Below are positions 1-10,300 of a stretch of 64,000 nt of DNA, one piece after another. A model generated the notes under the pieces. That model was not told the origin of the DNA. It worked only from the letters and a program-made list of their open reading frames with translations, and did not search any database. Within the stretch, counting starts at the first letter, position 1. Each line of letters begins with the position of its first letter. The DNA comes from Balneicella halophila (lineage in GTDB: Bacteria; Bacteroidota; Bacteroidia; Bacteroidales; Balneicellaceae): contig NZ_QENZ01000003.1 in the NCBI RefSeq assembly GCF_003096835.1, positions 806,001-870,000 on the forward strand. The letters run 5' to 3'. A program made the position numbers and the translations under genes.

Positions 1-98
1 TGAAAAAACGCAGTGAAGAGTGTAAGATCGTAAGACGCAAAGGACGTCTTTACGTAATTAACAAAAAGAATCCACGTTTTAAGCAACGTCAAGGATAA
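1..98 (+). CDS. rpmJ: 50S ribosomal protein L36, 3' part
   Basis: The first 98 bases read in frame (first full codon at base 3) as a Lys/Arg-rich tail ending [18 protein letters not shown] and a TAA stop, which is the C-terminus of the small zinc-ribbon ribosomal protein L36. The start lies before the window. Its place directly ahead of rpsM is the usual order in the alpha operon. The segment is short, but the match to the family C-terminus is characteristic. Confidence 0.88.
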   Translation, partial: KKRSEECKIVRRKGRLYVINKKNPRFKQRQG

Positions 99-142
99 TT
101 TAGAGACAAATAAAAGTTAAATTTATAAAATAACCAGATTTT

Positions 143-520
143 ATGGCTAGAATTGCCGGTGTAGATATACCGAATGATAAGCGTGGTGAAGTAGCGCTTA
201 CTTACATCTACGGAATAGGACGTAGTCGTGCTGCTAAGATTTTAACAGCTGCAGGAGTAGAAGTAAGTAAAAAAGTCAAAGATTGGACAGACGAGGAATC
301 TGCAGAGATTCGTCGTGAAATCGCTGATAATTATACGATTGAAGGACAATTACGTTCTGAAGTACAATCAAATATCAAGCGATTGATGGATATAGGGTGT
401 TATAGAGGAATACGACACCGTATAGGACTACCTGTGAGAGGACAAAAAACAAAAAACAACTCCCGTACTCGAAAAGGTAAGAAGAAAACTGTAGCAAATA
501 AGAAAAAAGCAACCAAATAA
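143..520 (+). CDS. rpsM: 30S ribosomal protein S13
   Basis: A 125-residue protein of the small-subunit head; S13 contacts tRNA and forms bridges to the 50S subunit. The N-terminus [20 protein letters not shown] and the later [20 protein letters not shown] segment are family hallmarks, and the last 20 residues are a Lys-rich basic tail. Length is normal. It lies 44 bp after rpmJ and 10 bp before rpsK, so it is one operon. I see no Shine-Dalgarno sequence, as is usual in this phylum. Confidence 0.98.
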   Translation: MARIAGVDIPNDKRGEVALTYIYGIGRSRAAKILTAAGVEVSKKVKDWTDEESAEIRREIADNYTIEGQLRSEVQSNIKRLMDIGCYRGIRHRIGLPVRGQKTKNNSRTRKGKKKTVANKKKATK

Positions 521-530
521 ACAGTAGGGT

Positions 531-920
531 ATGGCAAAGAAAACAGTATCAGCGAAGAAAAGAAAAGTTATTGTGGAGGCTATTGGGCAAGCTCATATAC
601 ATTCTTCATTCAATAACATTATCATATCTCTTACCAATAATAATGGACAGGTTATTTCCTGGTCATCTGCTGGTAAGATGGGCTTTAGAGGCTCAAAGAA
701 AAATACACCTTATGCAGCACAAGTAGCAGCAGAAGATTGCTCTAAAGTGGCAAGTGACTTAGGTCTTAGAAAAGTGAAGGTATTTGTAAAAGGTCCTGGT
801 AATGGACGTGAATCTGCAATACGTGCTATTTCCAATTCTGGAATAGACGTTACAGAAATTGTAGATGTAACACCACTACCACACAATGGTTGTCGTCCAC
901 CTAAGAGACGTAGAGTATAA
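531..920 (+). CDS. rpsK: 30S ribosomal protein S11
   Basis: A 129-residue protein of the 30S platform, near the mRNA exit site. The segments [21 protein letters not shown] and [19 protein letters not shown] and the C-terminal [18 protein letters not shown] are diagnostic. The gene follows rpsM by 10 bp and precedes rpsD by 116 bp in the same operon. Nothing is unusual in length or sequence. Confidence 0.98.
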   Translation: MAKKTVSAKKRKVIVEAIGQAHIHSSFNNIIISLTNNNGQVISWSSAGKMGFRGSKKNTPYAAQVAAEDCSKVASDLGLRKVKVFVKGPGNGRESAIRAISNSGIDVTEIVDVTPLPHNGCRPPKRRRV

Positions 921-1036
921 TTTTAAGCAGAGAATAATACCTGGATTATTATTTCATTTTTTCTATCCTCTTACCGCGGCAAAAAGTAATTCAGAAAGAA
1001 GAAAGAAATAATAACATTATAAATATAAATTAAAAA

Positions 1037-1645
1037 ATGGCTAGATATACAGGTCCAAGAACAAAGATTGCAAGAAAGTTTGGCGAGCCTATTTTCGGTC
1101 CCGATAAAGCGTTGGAGCGTAAGAATTACCCTCCAGGACAGCACGGTGCTGATGCTCGTAGAAAGAAAGTTTCTGAATACGGATTGCAATTAAAAGAAAA
1201 GCAAAAAGCAAAATATACGTATGGTGTATTAGAAAAGCAATTTGCTATCACATTTAAAAAAGCTGAACGCAGTAAGGGGATTACTGGTGAGGTCTTATTA
1301 CAATTATTAGAAAGTCGCCTAGACAACGTTGTCTATCGTTTAGGTATTGCGCCAACACGTGCAGCAGCACGTCAGTTTGTAAACCACAGACACATTGTAG
1401 TGGATGGCCAAATTTGTAATATCCCTTCACGCATTATCACACCTGGACAAATAGTAGGAGTGAGAGAGAAGTCTAAATCTCTTGAAGCAATTACGAACTC
1501 ATTAGAAACAGGACGTCACAGCCTGTATAATTGGTTCGAGTGGGATAAAGAGTCATTAAGCGGAAAAATGCTTAATGTTCCAGAAAGAGAAGATATTCCT
1601 GAGAATATCAAAGAGCAGCTCATCGTAGAACTCTACTCTAAATAA
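1037..1645 (+). CDS. rpsD: 30S ribosomal protein S4
   Basis: A 202-residue primary 16S rRNA-binding protein of the 30S body. The N-terminal [21 protein letters not shown] is followed by the S4 RNA-binding fold near residues 92-155 ([20 protein letters not shown], then the [15 protein letters not shown] strand). In many bacteria S4 also represses its own operon; I see no obvious regulatory structure here. The 116-bp gap before it is the longest within the operon. The protein lacks the zinc-binding cysteines found in some S4 N-termini. Confidence 0.98.
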   Translation: MARYTGPRTKIARKFGEPIFGPDKALERKNYPPGQHGADARRKKVSEYGLQLKEKQKAKYTYGVLEKQFAITFKKAERSKGITGEVLLQLLESRLDNVVYRLGIAPTRAAARQFVNHRHIVVDGQICNIPSRIITPGQIVGVREKSKSLEAITNSLETGRHSLYNWFEWDKESLSGKMLNVPEREDIPENIKEQLIVELYSK

Positions 1646-1671
1646 TAACCTGATAATAGAAAAAGAATAAT

Positions 1672-2664
1672 ATGGCAATTTTGGCATTCCAAAAACCGGA
1701 CAAAGTATTGATGCTTGATTCTGACGAAAAGGTTGGAAAATTTGAATTCAAACCTTTGGAACCGGGATATGGCATTACCGTGGGTAATGCTATCCGAAGA
1801 ATATTACTATCCTCATTAGAAGGTTTTGCCATCACTTGCGTCAAAATAGAAGGAGTAGAGCATGAATTTGCCACTATAGACGGAGTGATTGAAGATGTTA
1901 CAGAAATTATTTTGAATTTAAAGAAGATTCGCTTTAAAAGAAAAGTTGAAGATTTTGATTCTGAAAAAATAACTGTAAACATCAAAGGGCAAGAAACCTT
2001 TACAGGAGCAGATATAAATAAGTTCCTTACTGGGTTCGATGTATTAAATCCTGACCAGCTTATTTGTCGTATGGATAAAAAAGTGAGTCTGAATATCGAT
2101 TTAACCATCGAAAAAGGTCGAGGATATGTACCTGCTGAAGAAAATGAAATTGAGTCTGATGAAATTGGCTTAATTCCTATAGATGCAATATTTACTCCAA
2201 TAAAAAACGTAAAATATCAAATTGACAATTTCCGTGTCGAACAAAAAACCGACTATGAGAAATTGACTATTGAGATTGAATCTGATGGTTCTATTCATCC
2301 TAAAGAAGCATTAAAAGAGGCTGCCAAAATACTTATCCATCACTTTATGTTATTCTCTAACGAGCGTATTACCTTAGAAAAGGAAGCTGACGTTGTACAA
2401 GAGGAATTTAACGAAGAAGTGTTGCATATGCGCCAATTGTTAAAATCACAATTGACTGATATGGACTTGACAGTACGTGCATTGAACTGTTTGAAAGCTG
2501 CTGATGTGGAAACATTAGGTGAGTTGGTACAGTTTGAGAAATCTGATCTGTTGAAGTTTAGGAATTTTGGGAAAAAGTCACTTACTGAGTTAGAAGAACT
2601 TTTAGACTCTTTGAATTTGACTTTCGGAATGGATGTGAGTAAGTATAAATTAGACAAAGAATAG
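1672..2664 (+). CDS. rpoA: DNA-directed RNA polymerase subunit alpha
   Basis: A 330-residue subunit that nucleates RNA polymerase assembly. The N-terminal dimerisation domain includes [20 protein letters not shown] near residues 30-50. The C-terminal domain (about 255-330) carries the helix-hairpin-helix that binds DNA and activators ([18 protein letters not shown], then [16 protein letters not shown]). The stop codon is TAG, which shows that TAG is a real terminator in this genome. The gene lies 26 bp after rpsD and 4 bp before rplQ, the usual alpha-operon position. Confidence 0.99.
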   Translation: MAILAFQKPDKVLMLDSDEKVGKFEFKPLEPGYGITVGNAIRRILLSSLEGFAITCVKIEGVEHEFATIDGVIEDVTEIILNLKKIRFKRKVEDFDSEKITVNIKGQETFTGADINKFLTGFDVLNPDQLICRMDKKVSLNIDLTIEKGRGYVPAEENEIESDEIGLIPIDAIFTPIKNVKYQIDNFRVEQKTDYEKLTIEIESDGSIHPKEALKEAAKILIHHFMLFSNERITLEKEADVVQEEFNEEVLHMRQLLKSQLTDMDLTVRALNCLKAADVETLGELVQFEKSDLLKFRNFGKKSLTELEELLDSLNLTFGMDVSKYKLDKE

Positions 2665-2668
2665 TACG

Positions 2669-3463
2669 ATGAGACATAGAAAGAAATTTAATCATTTAGG
2701 AAGAAAAGCCGCACATCGTAAGGCGATGCTAGCCAATATGGCGTCTTCATTGATATTACATAAGAGAATAAAAACAACAGAAGCGAAGGCTAAGGCACTT
2801 CGTATATATGTAGAACCTTTGGTAAACAAAGCAAAATTATCTGTAACTGTAAAGACAGATAAGATGGATGCTACACATTTACGTCGTACCGTTTTTAGCT
2901 ATTTGAAACAAAAAGAAGCGGTTACTGAGTTGTTTAAGGAAGTAGCACCTAAAGTTGTGAATCGCCCAGGCGGTTATACTCGAATTATAAAGTTGGGAAA
3001 ACGTATGGGTGATAACGCTGAAATGGCATTTATCGAATTAGTAGATTTCAACGAGTTGTTATTGCAACCTGCTGAAAAGCCTGCTAAGAAGAAAACACGC
3101 CGTAGAAGAAGCAAAAAATCTGAAACTGCCGAAAACAATACAGCTCCAAAAACACAAGAAGCTTCTAAGACGCAGAAAGAAGCACCTAAGGCTGATAAAG
3201 AAGTAAAGGCTGATGACTTAACAAAAATCGAAGGAATCGGACCAAAAACTTCAGAAGCCTTACAGAATGCAGGTGTAACCTCTTTTGCAACTCTTGCAGA
3301 AATGGAAGCTGAGAAGATTTCAGAAATTTTAGAAGCCGCAGACGGCAATTTCAAAGCACAAGTGCCTGATACTTGGCCGGAACAAGCTAAGCTTGCTGCC
3401 GATGGCAAGTGGGACGAGTTGAAAAAATGGCAAGACGAACTTGACGGTGGCAGAGTTGAATAA
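2669..3463 (+). CDS. rplQ: 50S ribosomal protein L17 with C-terminal HhH extension
   Basis: Residues 1 to about 125 are a complete L17 ([43 protein letters not shown]), which lines the peptide exit tunnel. A Lys/Ala/Glu/Thr-rich linker of about 50 residues follows. The tail from about 175 to 264 contains [20 protein letters not shown], a helix-hairpin-helix signature, then a Trp-containing [20 protein letters not shown] segment. At 264 residues it is about twice the E. coli length. I believe similar extensions occur on ribosomal proteins of other Bacteroidota; their function is unknown to me. It is the last gene of the operon, with a terminator at 3516. Confidence 0.95.
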   Translation: MRHRKKFNHLGRKAAHRKAMLANMASSLILHKRIKTTEAKAKALRIYVEPLVNKAKLSVTVKTDKMDATHLRRTVFSYLKQKEAVTELFKEVAPKVVNRPGGYTRIIKLGKRMGDNAEMAFIELVDFNELLLQPAEKPAKKKTRRRRSKKSETAENNTAPKTQEASKTQKEAPKADKEVKADDLTKIEGIGPKTSEALQNAGVTSFATLAEMEAEKISEILEAADGNFKAQVPDTWPEQAKLAADGKWDELKKWQDELDGGRVE

Positions 3464-3515
3464 TTAAAGAATATAAATGTACTCATTATGCAGTAGATTT
3501 ATTTAAATATTAAAG

Positions 3516-3546
3516 ATGGGTAAGGTTAGCTTTACCCATTTTTTTT
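3516..3546 (+). terminator. Rho-independent terminator of the rpmJ-rplQ operon
   Basis: ATGGGTAA at 3516-3523 pairs with TTACCCAT at 3532-3539 and is followed by a run of T. It sits 52 bp after the rplQ stop and ends the ribosomal operon before eno. Confidence 0.85.
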
Positions 3547-3549
3547 ATG

Positions 3550-3557
3550 TATTTTTG
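3550..3557 (+). promoter_or_regulatory. Candidate -7 promoter element of eno
   Basis: TATTTTTG matches the Bacteroidota -7 consensus TAnnTTTG. It lies just after the upstream terminator and 35 bp before the eno ATG. I see no clear -33 TTTG, because that stretch is the terminator T-run. Confidence 0.5.
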
Positions 3558-3571
3558 GGTGAAATTTTTAA

Positions 3572-4882
<1,311 letters not shown>

Positions 4883-4904
4883 TTTTAAAACTTTCAATAA
4901 AAAA

Positions 4905-4941
4905 GGAACGCTACTTCATTATGGAGTAGCGTTCCTTTTTT
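4905..4941 (+). terminator. Rho-independent terminator of eno
   Basis: An 11-bp perfect stem, GGAACGCTACT (4905-4915) with AGTAGCGTTCC (4925-4935), has a 9-nt loop and is followed by TTTTTT. A-residues upstream make it potentially bidirectional. Confidence 0.93.
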
Positions 4942-4963
4942 ATGAGTTCCCTTCTTATCAAAA

Positions 4964-5044
4964 AGTCCTTTCGCAGAGGATTTAGGGGTAGATTTAGGGA
5001 CAGGTAGCATAGAGATTCCTCACTGCGTTCGGAATGACACAACT
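4964..5044. repeat. Intergenic repeat, copy 1
   Basis: An 81-bp unit nearly identical to 5309-5388. It begins with a short stem-loop (TCCTTT-CGC-AGAGGA) and ends in CACTGCGTTCGGAATGACA. The latter reads on the minus strand as the NAVRNL/SERSEES-type peptide often seen in spurious ORFs of Bacteroidota. It is noncoding in my view. Confidence 0.75.
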
Positions 5045-5308
5045 GTTTATTATCCTGCTGACGAAAGGTAACATCTTATGTAATTGTTTCTCTATATTGT
5101 ATGATAGACCTTGAAAGTGTTGCGTAAAGAAACAAAGTTTCGGTGTCGTTAAGGAAGCTTCACGAGTCAGTTCGGAAAGAATTTTCGACAGACTCTTTGT
5201 GATGCATTTAGACATCGGAACATTTGTTTTAGCAACAGCTTTCACAGTCTTGAGTTTTTGGTTCGTTTTGGGTCAAGCCAAAATGAACAAGAAGAAAAGA
5301 TGTGTTTC
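5045..5308. other. Gene-free spacer between repeats, with a strong hairpin
   Basis: No convincing gene is seen. An 11-bp stem at 5261-5271/5278-5288 (GTTCGTTTTGG with CCAAAATGAAC) has a 6-nt loop. On the minus strand an open stretch reads SELTREASLTTPKLCFFTQ, without family identity that I can defend. It may be a relic or part of a larger dispersed element that includes both flanking repeats. Confidence 0.4.
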
Positions 5309-5388
5309 AGTCCTCTCGCAGGGGATTTAGGGGTAGATTTAGGACAGGTAGCATAGAGACTCCTCACTGCGTTCGGAATGACACAACT
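5309..5388. repeat. Intergenic repeat, copy 2
   Basis: An 80-bp direct copy of 4964-5044 with a handful of substitutions. The leading stem-loop is TCCTCT-CGC-AGGGGA, so the stem is kept by compensating or wobble changes. It is followed at 5391-5424 by an arm (TGTCATGCAGG, then GAGCGAAGCGAAGC) that is roughly inverted relative to the end of the copy, giving a larger imperfect palindrome. Confidence 0.75.
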
Positions 5389-5448
5389 TGCTGTCATGCA
5401 GGGCTGAGCGAAGCGAAGCATCCCACGCTACTATCATCGCGTAATGCA

Positions 5449-5490
5449 AGTCCCCTCGTAGGGGATTTGGGGAAATGGAATTTAGGGATA
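5449..5490. repeat. Intergenic repeat, partial copy 3
   Basis: This repeats only the first part of the unit: a perfect stem-loop TCCCCT-CGT-AGGGGA at 5451-5465, then GATTTGGGG and ATTTAGGGATA. It ends 11 bp before the phoH-like stop codon, so it may also sit in that transcript's 3' end. Confidence 0.6.
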
Positions 5491-5501
5491 CTATCCTAAA
5501 A

Positions 5502-6821
5502 CTATAATAAATCACTGGCAACTTCAGCCAATTTACTACGCTCTCCTTTTACTAGATTCACATGGGTAAATATTTCTTGACCTCGCATACGATCTGCTGT
5601 ATAAGATAATCCATTAGAACGCTTATCTAAGAAAGGGGAGTCTATTTGGTCTATATCTCCTGTGAATACCATCTTAGTGCCTTCACCTGCTCGGGTTACA
5701 ATCGTTTTTACTTCATGTGGTGTTAGGTTTTGTGCTTCATCTACAATAAAATAAGCATTCGACAAGCTACGACCCCGGATGTAAGCTAAAGGAGTAATCA
5801 CTAACTTCTCCTCATCAAGCATTTGTTCAATTTTCTGCACCTCTTTGCTATGGAGTGCAAATTGGTTTTTAATCACCGCTAAGTTATCAAACAATGGCAA
5901 CATATAGGGGCCTATTTTTTCGTTAGCTGTTCCAGGCAAATAGCCCAAGTCCTTACTTGATAGAGCAACAATAGGACGTGCCAAATAAATATAATCATAC
6001 TTATCTGCCTGCTCTAATGCCGCTGCCAAGGCTAAGAGCGTTTTTCCCGTACCCGCCTTACCTGTTACGGTCACTAAATTCACATCAGTATTTAGTAAGG
6101 CATGCATTGCAAAGGTCTGCTCAGTATTTCGAGGCGTTATGCCATACACTTCTTCTTTTTCAATTCGCTCAAATAACTTTAGAATGGGGTTGTAATGAAC
6201 CAACACCCCCATACTGCCATTTTTCAGCAGGTAATACTCATGCCCCTCAGGCTGGGTAGGGAGTTTTACCTCATCCGCTGAGATTTCACTCTCATCGTAG
6301 AAGCGCTGAATAATACTGGTATCAATATCCAGAAATTCAGTAGCACCCTCCTTTGCTACGTAATCCATATCTTGCACCTTGTCGGTTTCATAATCTTCGG
6401 CAGGAATACCGATAGATTTCGCCTTCATACGCAGGTTAATGTCTTTAGTAACTAAAGCAACCTTCCTTTTAGGATATTTGTGAACGAAAAATTCAGCTAC
6501 TGCTAAGATTCTATGATCTGGAATGTTTTCCGGGAATGACATATTCATAGCGTCAGAGAAAGGCTTACCTGGTTCAATATATAATTTTCCTTTTTTCTTA
6601 CCCAAGCTTACTCCATTGTCAAACAATCCCTGACCAGCAAGTTTGTCTAGCTCGCGAACAAATGTACGCGCATTATAATTAATCTCCTCCGTACCTTTTT
6701 TGAATTTGTCCAACTCTTCAAGTACTGTTATAGGGATAACAATATCATGTTCTTGGAAATTATGAATTGCTCCACTGTCATGTAAGATTACGTTGGTGTC
6801 TAAAACGAATAATTTTTTCAT
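5502..6821 (-). CDS. PIN-PhoH family ATPase (YlaK/PhoH2-like)
   Basis: A 439-residue cytoplasmic protein with two domains. Residues 1 to about 150 are a PIN nuclease domain, with Asp8 in FVLDTNVILHD, the EELDKFKKG acidic/basic motif and a KVALVTKDINLR segment. The PhoH ATPase domain follows at about 225-439, with Walker A GKAGTGKT at 254-261 and Walker B FIVDEAQN near 358-365. Mycobacterial PhoH2 proteins of this architecture are described as RNA helicase/ribonucleases. It is alone on the minus strand, flanked by repeats on one side and a long AT-rich gap on the other. The biological target is not evident. Confidence 0.93.
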   Translation of the reverse strand: MKKLFVLDTNVILHDSGAIHNFQEHDIVIPITVLEELDKFKKGTEEINYNARTFVRELDKLAGQGLFDNGVSLGKKKGKLYIEPGKPFSDAMNMSFPENIPDHRILAVAEFFVHKYPKRKVALVTKDINLRMKAKSIGIPAEDYETDKVQDMDYVAKEGATEFLDIDTSIIQRFYDESEISADEVKLPTQPEGHEYYLLKNGSMGVLVHYNPILKLFERIEKEEVYGITPRNTEQTFAMHALLNTDVNLVTVTGKAGTGKTLLALAAALEQADKYDYIYLARPIVALSSKDLGYLPGTANEKIGPYMLPLFDNLAVIKNQFALHSKEVQKIEQMLDEEKLVITPLAYIRGRSLSNAYFIVDEAQNLTPHEVKTIVTRAGEGTKMVFTGDIDQIDSPFLDKRSNGLSYTADRMRGQEIFTHVNLVKGERSKLAEVASDLL

Positions 6822-7338
6822 ATATTATCTTAATGTTAAATTATAAAATATAGAAAAGAAAAGTTCCACTGCTAGTCACTGTAACTGATACTATGTTTTT
6901 TCTAAGTTTCACCCACTTCTTTTCATTGCATAAATATAGTGAATTAATTAGTATTGATGGAATCTTAATAAATGAACTATAGTAAATAACACTTTAAAGC
7001 TTTGTAAATCTTTATTTCAAACATAAATTTTGTCCGTTTCTTAATTAATGAAAGACTTTTTTGAATTTGCTTGTATGATTGTAACCCAACGTATGCAACT
7101 ATTTTGTATGTTAATTAATAATTAATTTGTGTATTATTACGATTTTATTATGTGATTTCATTTATTATGTGATATCTTTACCCACGATAATTATAAAAAT
7201 ATATTTTAATAGACCAAGACATTACTCATTTTCTACAGTTAATTCTCACTTTTCATTCACAATTGTTTATTTAATATAAGCAAGTAGTTTTTTGAAGTAC
7301 GATTGGTTTTATTATAATAAGTATTAAAGAATTTTATT
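6822..7338. other. 517-bp AT-rich intergenic region
   Basis: No gene is seen. This divergent gap must hold the promoters of the PhoH-like gene (leftwards) and the giant surface protein (rightwards). The only structured element I find is the direct repeat plus near-consensus -7 element at 7144-7180. The remainder is A/T-rich without clear hairpins. Confidence 0.6.
7144..7180 (+). promoter_or_regulatory. Direct repeat over a candidate promoter
   Basis: TTTATTATGTGAT occurs at 7144-7156 and again at 7161-7173, 17 bp apart. The second copy runs into TATCTTTA (7173-7180), one base off the TAnnTTTG consensus. It lies about 160 bp before the giant surface-protein gene. This suggests a regulator-bound promoter, but it is inference. 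Confidence 0.4.
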
Positions 7339-10300
7339 ATGAGACTTAAATCAATCTTTTTAAAATGCATACTACTCTTTTCTCTTGCAGTATGTTTAGC
7401 TATCCAAACAAACGGACAAGCTACTCTTAGTTTATCTCCGGCAAACTTGGAGATTTCAAACGGCTCTACAGAGCTAGAAACAATAGTAACAATGACAGAT
7501 TTAAGTGAAGGCTTTTCAACTGCAACTGTTACCATTTCATTTCCTACTGGTATTGCCTATAAATCAGGGAGCTTAAGTCTTGTCAGTACAAATGCCAATT
7601 TACAAATTGTAGAGTCTGATGTAAGTGATCCTCAGAATCCAGTCTTTTTAATTACCAAAACAGGTTCACCTGCCACTTTTACTATAGCAGACCGTATAGG
7701 CTTTAAAGTTAGTAGATATGCAGGTTGTGAGGCTAACGATAATATTTCTAGTGTTTTTCAAGATGAGGTTAAAGTTCAAATTGGGAGTAACATCGTTGAT
7801 AAACTTTCAGATGAATATAATCTTATAGCTCCATCAATTGTTCTTAGTCCCGTTTCAGATATTTCGGCTTCATATGGCCAAGTTTATCAAAGAGAAATGA
7901 CAATATTGAATGCAGGTTTAGGTGGAACAAGAAATGTATACTTCACAACTGATGAACCTGGAATATATAACCAAACTTCAATTTCTGCTGTTTTACATAG
8001 CAGTGATGGTACTACATCAACTATCTCTTTAGGTACTCCTTCATCATCTGGGTTACAAGATTTGTATACCATCAATGGAAGTAACCTGGGTAGTGATAAC
8101 TCATTTACTAATAATGAAAAAATTGTAATAACCGAAAGTTTTAACGTGGCAGAATGTGGAACAGCGCCAATTGAAACTCAATATTCTGCTGGTTGGGGTG
8201 ATGGGCCAACTAGTCTATGTCAATCATCTGATAGATCAGCTAAAGTAACTGTAAAAGATATAAAGCCTTCTGTTAGGGCTATATCACATAGTCCTGAGCT
8301 TACAGGAAACTCAATATGTAGCAATCTAGCATATAAAACACTTACAGTGACTTGGAAGAATACATCTGCAGTTGCAAATGTTGCTACAGCTATTCAAAAT
8401 ATTAATTTTTTAATGAGGGCATATGGTACTAATACTGAGTATATATATGATAGTGATTATTCAGAATATTATGACTATAAGCTTATTACACCAAATGGCG
8501 GGCAAGCATCAGTACCTTTGTCTCAAGCAACAGCTCCTGCAGCAAATGGTCAGAATAGGCTGGAAATTACTTTGGAGGATGCTTTTAATTCTGATGTTGA
8601 TGGTCCAGGTGGATTAGAGGATATCGATGGTGACGGGAACTATGATGATCTGCCTGCAGGTGAAGAAATTACTATTGAATTTAAATTAAGACTACATCCA
8701 GAATTATTATCGTGTAGTAATCCTACAATCCGAGCGAGGCCTTATACATGGATTACTTATAATACTGAATGTACAACGAGTACACAATCTGCTGGTTTAT
8801 GGCTTCAAAATCACTTTCGTAGAGAAATTTCTACAAGTGCCAATGGTTATATTCCAGTAAATACGTTTCCAGGTGAACCTTTTGAAACGGCTCTTTCGGC
8901 TAACCTAGTCACTAGGATTGATACTGAAGCTTCTGCTGATTCCAGATTGCAGTATGTTATCACACTGCCTGCAGGTTTTGACGGATCTGATATAAAACTC
9001 ATTGAAGGAAGATATCCTGCAAGAGGTGCCACGCTATCCAGTACTATAACAACAACTACTGATCCTACATCCGGAGAAACAACGATTGTTGTTACATCAG
9101 TAGATTATGTTGAGGAATTACATGTAGTTATGGATGTTACTAAGGATTGTAGTAACCCAAATGTGAATGACGATGAAGATATCAACATTAAATATGATTT
9201 AAATTATATCACGAATATAAATTATCCAAATTGTATAGAAAAGATTTCTTGCGATAATATTTTTACCACAAAAATGGAATCTTGCCCTGATCCTAATGAA
9301 GGTCCTTGTTACGGAGCTTCCACATTAGGAGTGAGAGTGCAACGTGCTGACAATTCATTAGGCTGGACTGATGAATCCATGACAACAAGACAGTCTAGAG
9401 CTAACATTAGTATCTTACAACAAAAAAGAGCACTATATTTGGATGATATAGAGGTACTTGCTTCAGGACGTCAGCGAACTGAAACTATAAATTTATACCA
9501 AGAACTAGCTGTTAAACTAGATAATTCTAATGGTAATCCGTTAACTCCAAAATCAATAGACATAACGTTTACTCGAGCAGGCAATACTTATAATGCAACA
9601 CTTGATGCATCAACCACTCCTAATAATGTTGAGGTGGTTCAGAATTCAGGTAATCAGGTTATTACTTGGGATTTGTCAAGTGCAATCTCCTCTTCTGGTA
9701 TTCCTGGAGGTAATTTGCAAGAGGGAGATACCTATATTACTGTAGCAACTTATCAGGTGACTTCAAAAAACCTTAAACTTACAGATATAAATTACGGAGA
9801 GCACTTTTATTTTTATAATATCAGCGATACCGGAAATAAAATGATTTGTGGTTATGATGATCTCATACCAGAAATGTATTTAATGCACACTGCAAATAAT
9901 GTAGGATCAAAGGTATGGAGAATATATTCATGTGATCCTAAAGCACTTGGAGAAAATGGACTATCTATGGCAAATAGATTTGATACAGGAGGTATTGAAT
10001 TTGTAGATGAATTTAGGCCGGCATTCCAACTTGATGAGTTTGTTATTACTATTCCTGCTGATGTTGATATGGATAGAGTTGAATATCTGCCTACAAAGCC
10101 TAAACCCAATGGTGTTGGAGTTGATGATAATAACGCACATAAAATTACATTAACTACAAGTGATGCAAATGCTACAAATCAAACGACTGTAAATGGTATT
10201 ACCTATAACTCTTACACTTTTAAAAACTCTAGTGATAGATTTAAGCCTGGAAGTGTTACAGTCAAAAATAATGTTGCAGGACATATCATCCCTTACTTAA

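Noticed and set aside
971-1326. Minus-strand ORFs across rpsD
   Set aside because: They lie fully opposite a highly conserved ribosomal gene and have no recognisable product.
5302-5521. Short ORFs on both strands (65 and 60 codons) over the repeat island
   Set aside because: They consist of RGFRGRFRT and SERSEESL peptides, the typical translation of dispersed intergenic repeats, and overlap each other in opposite directions.
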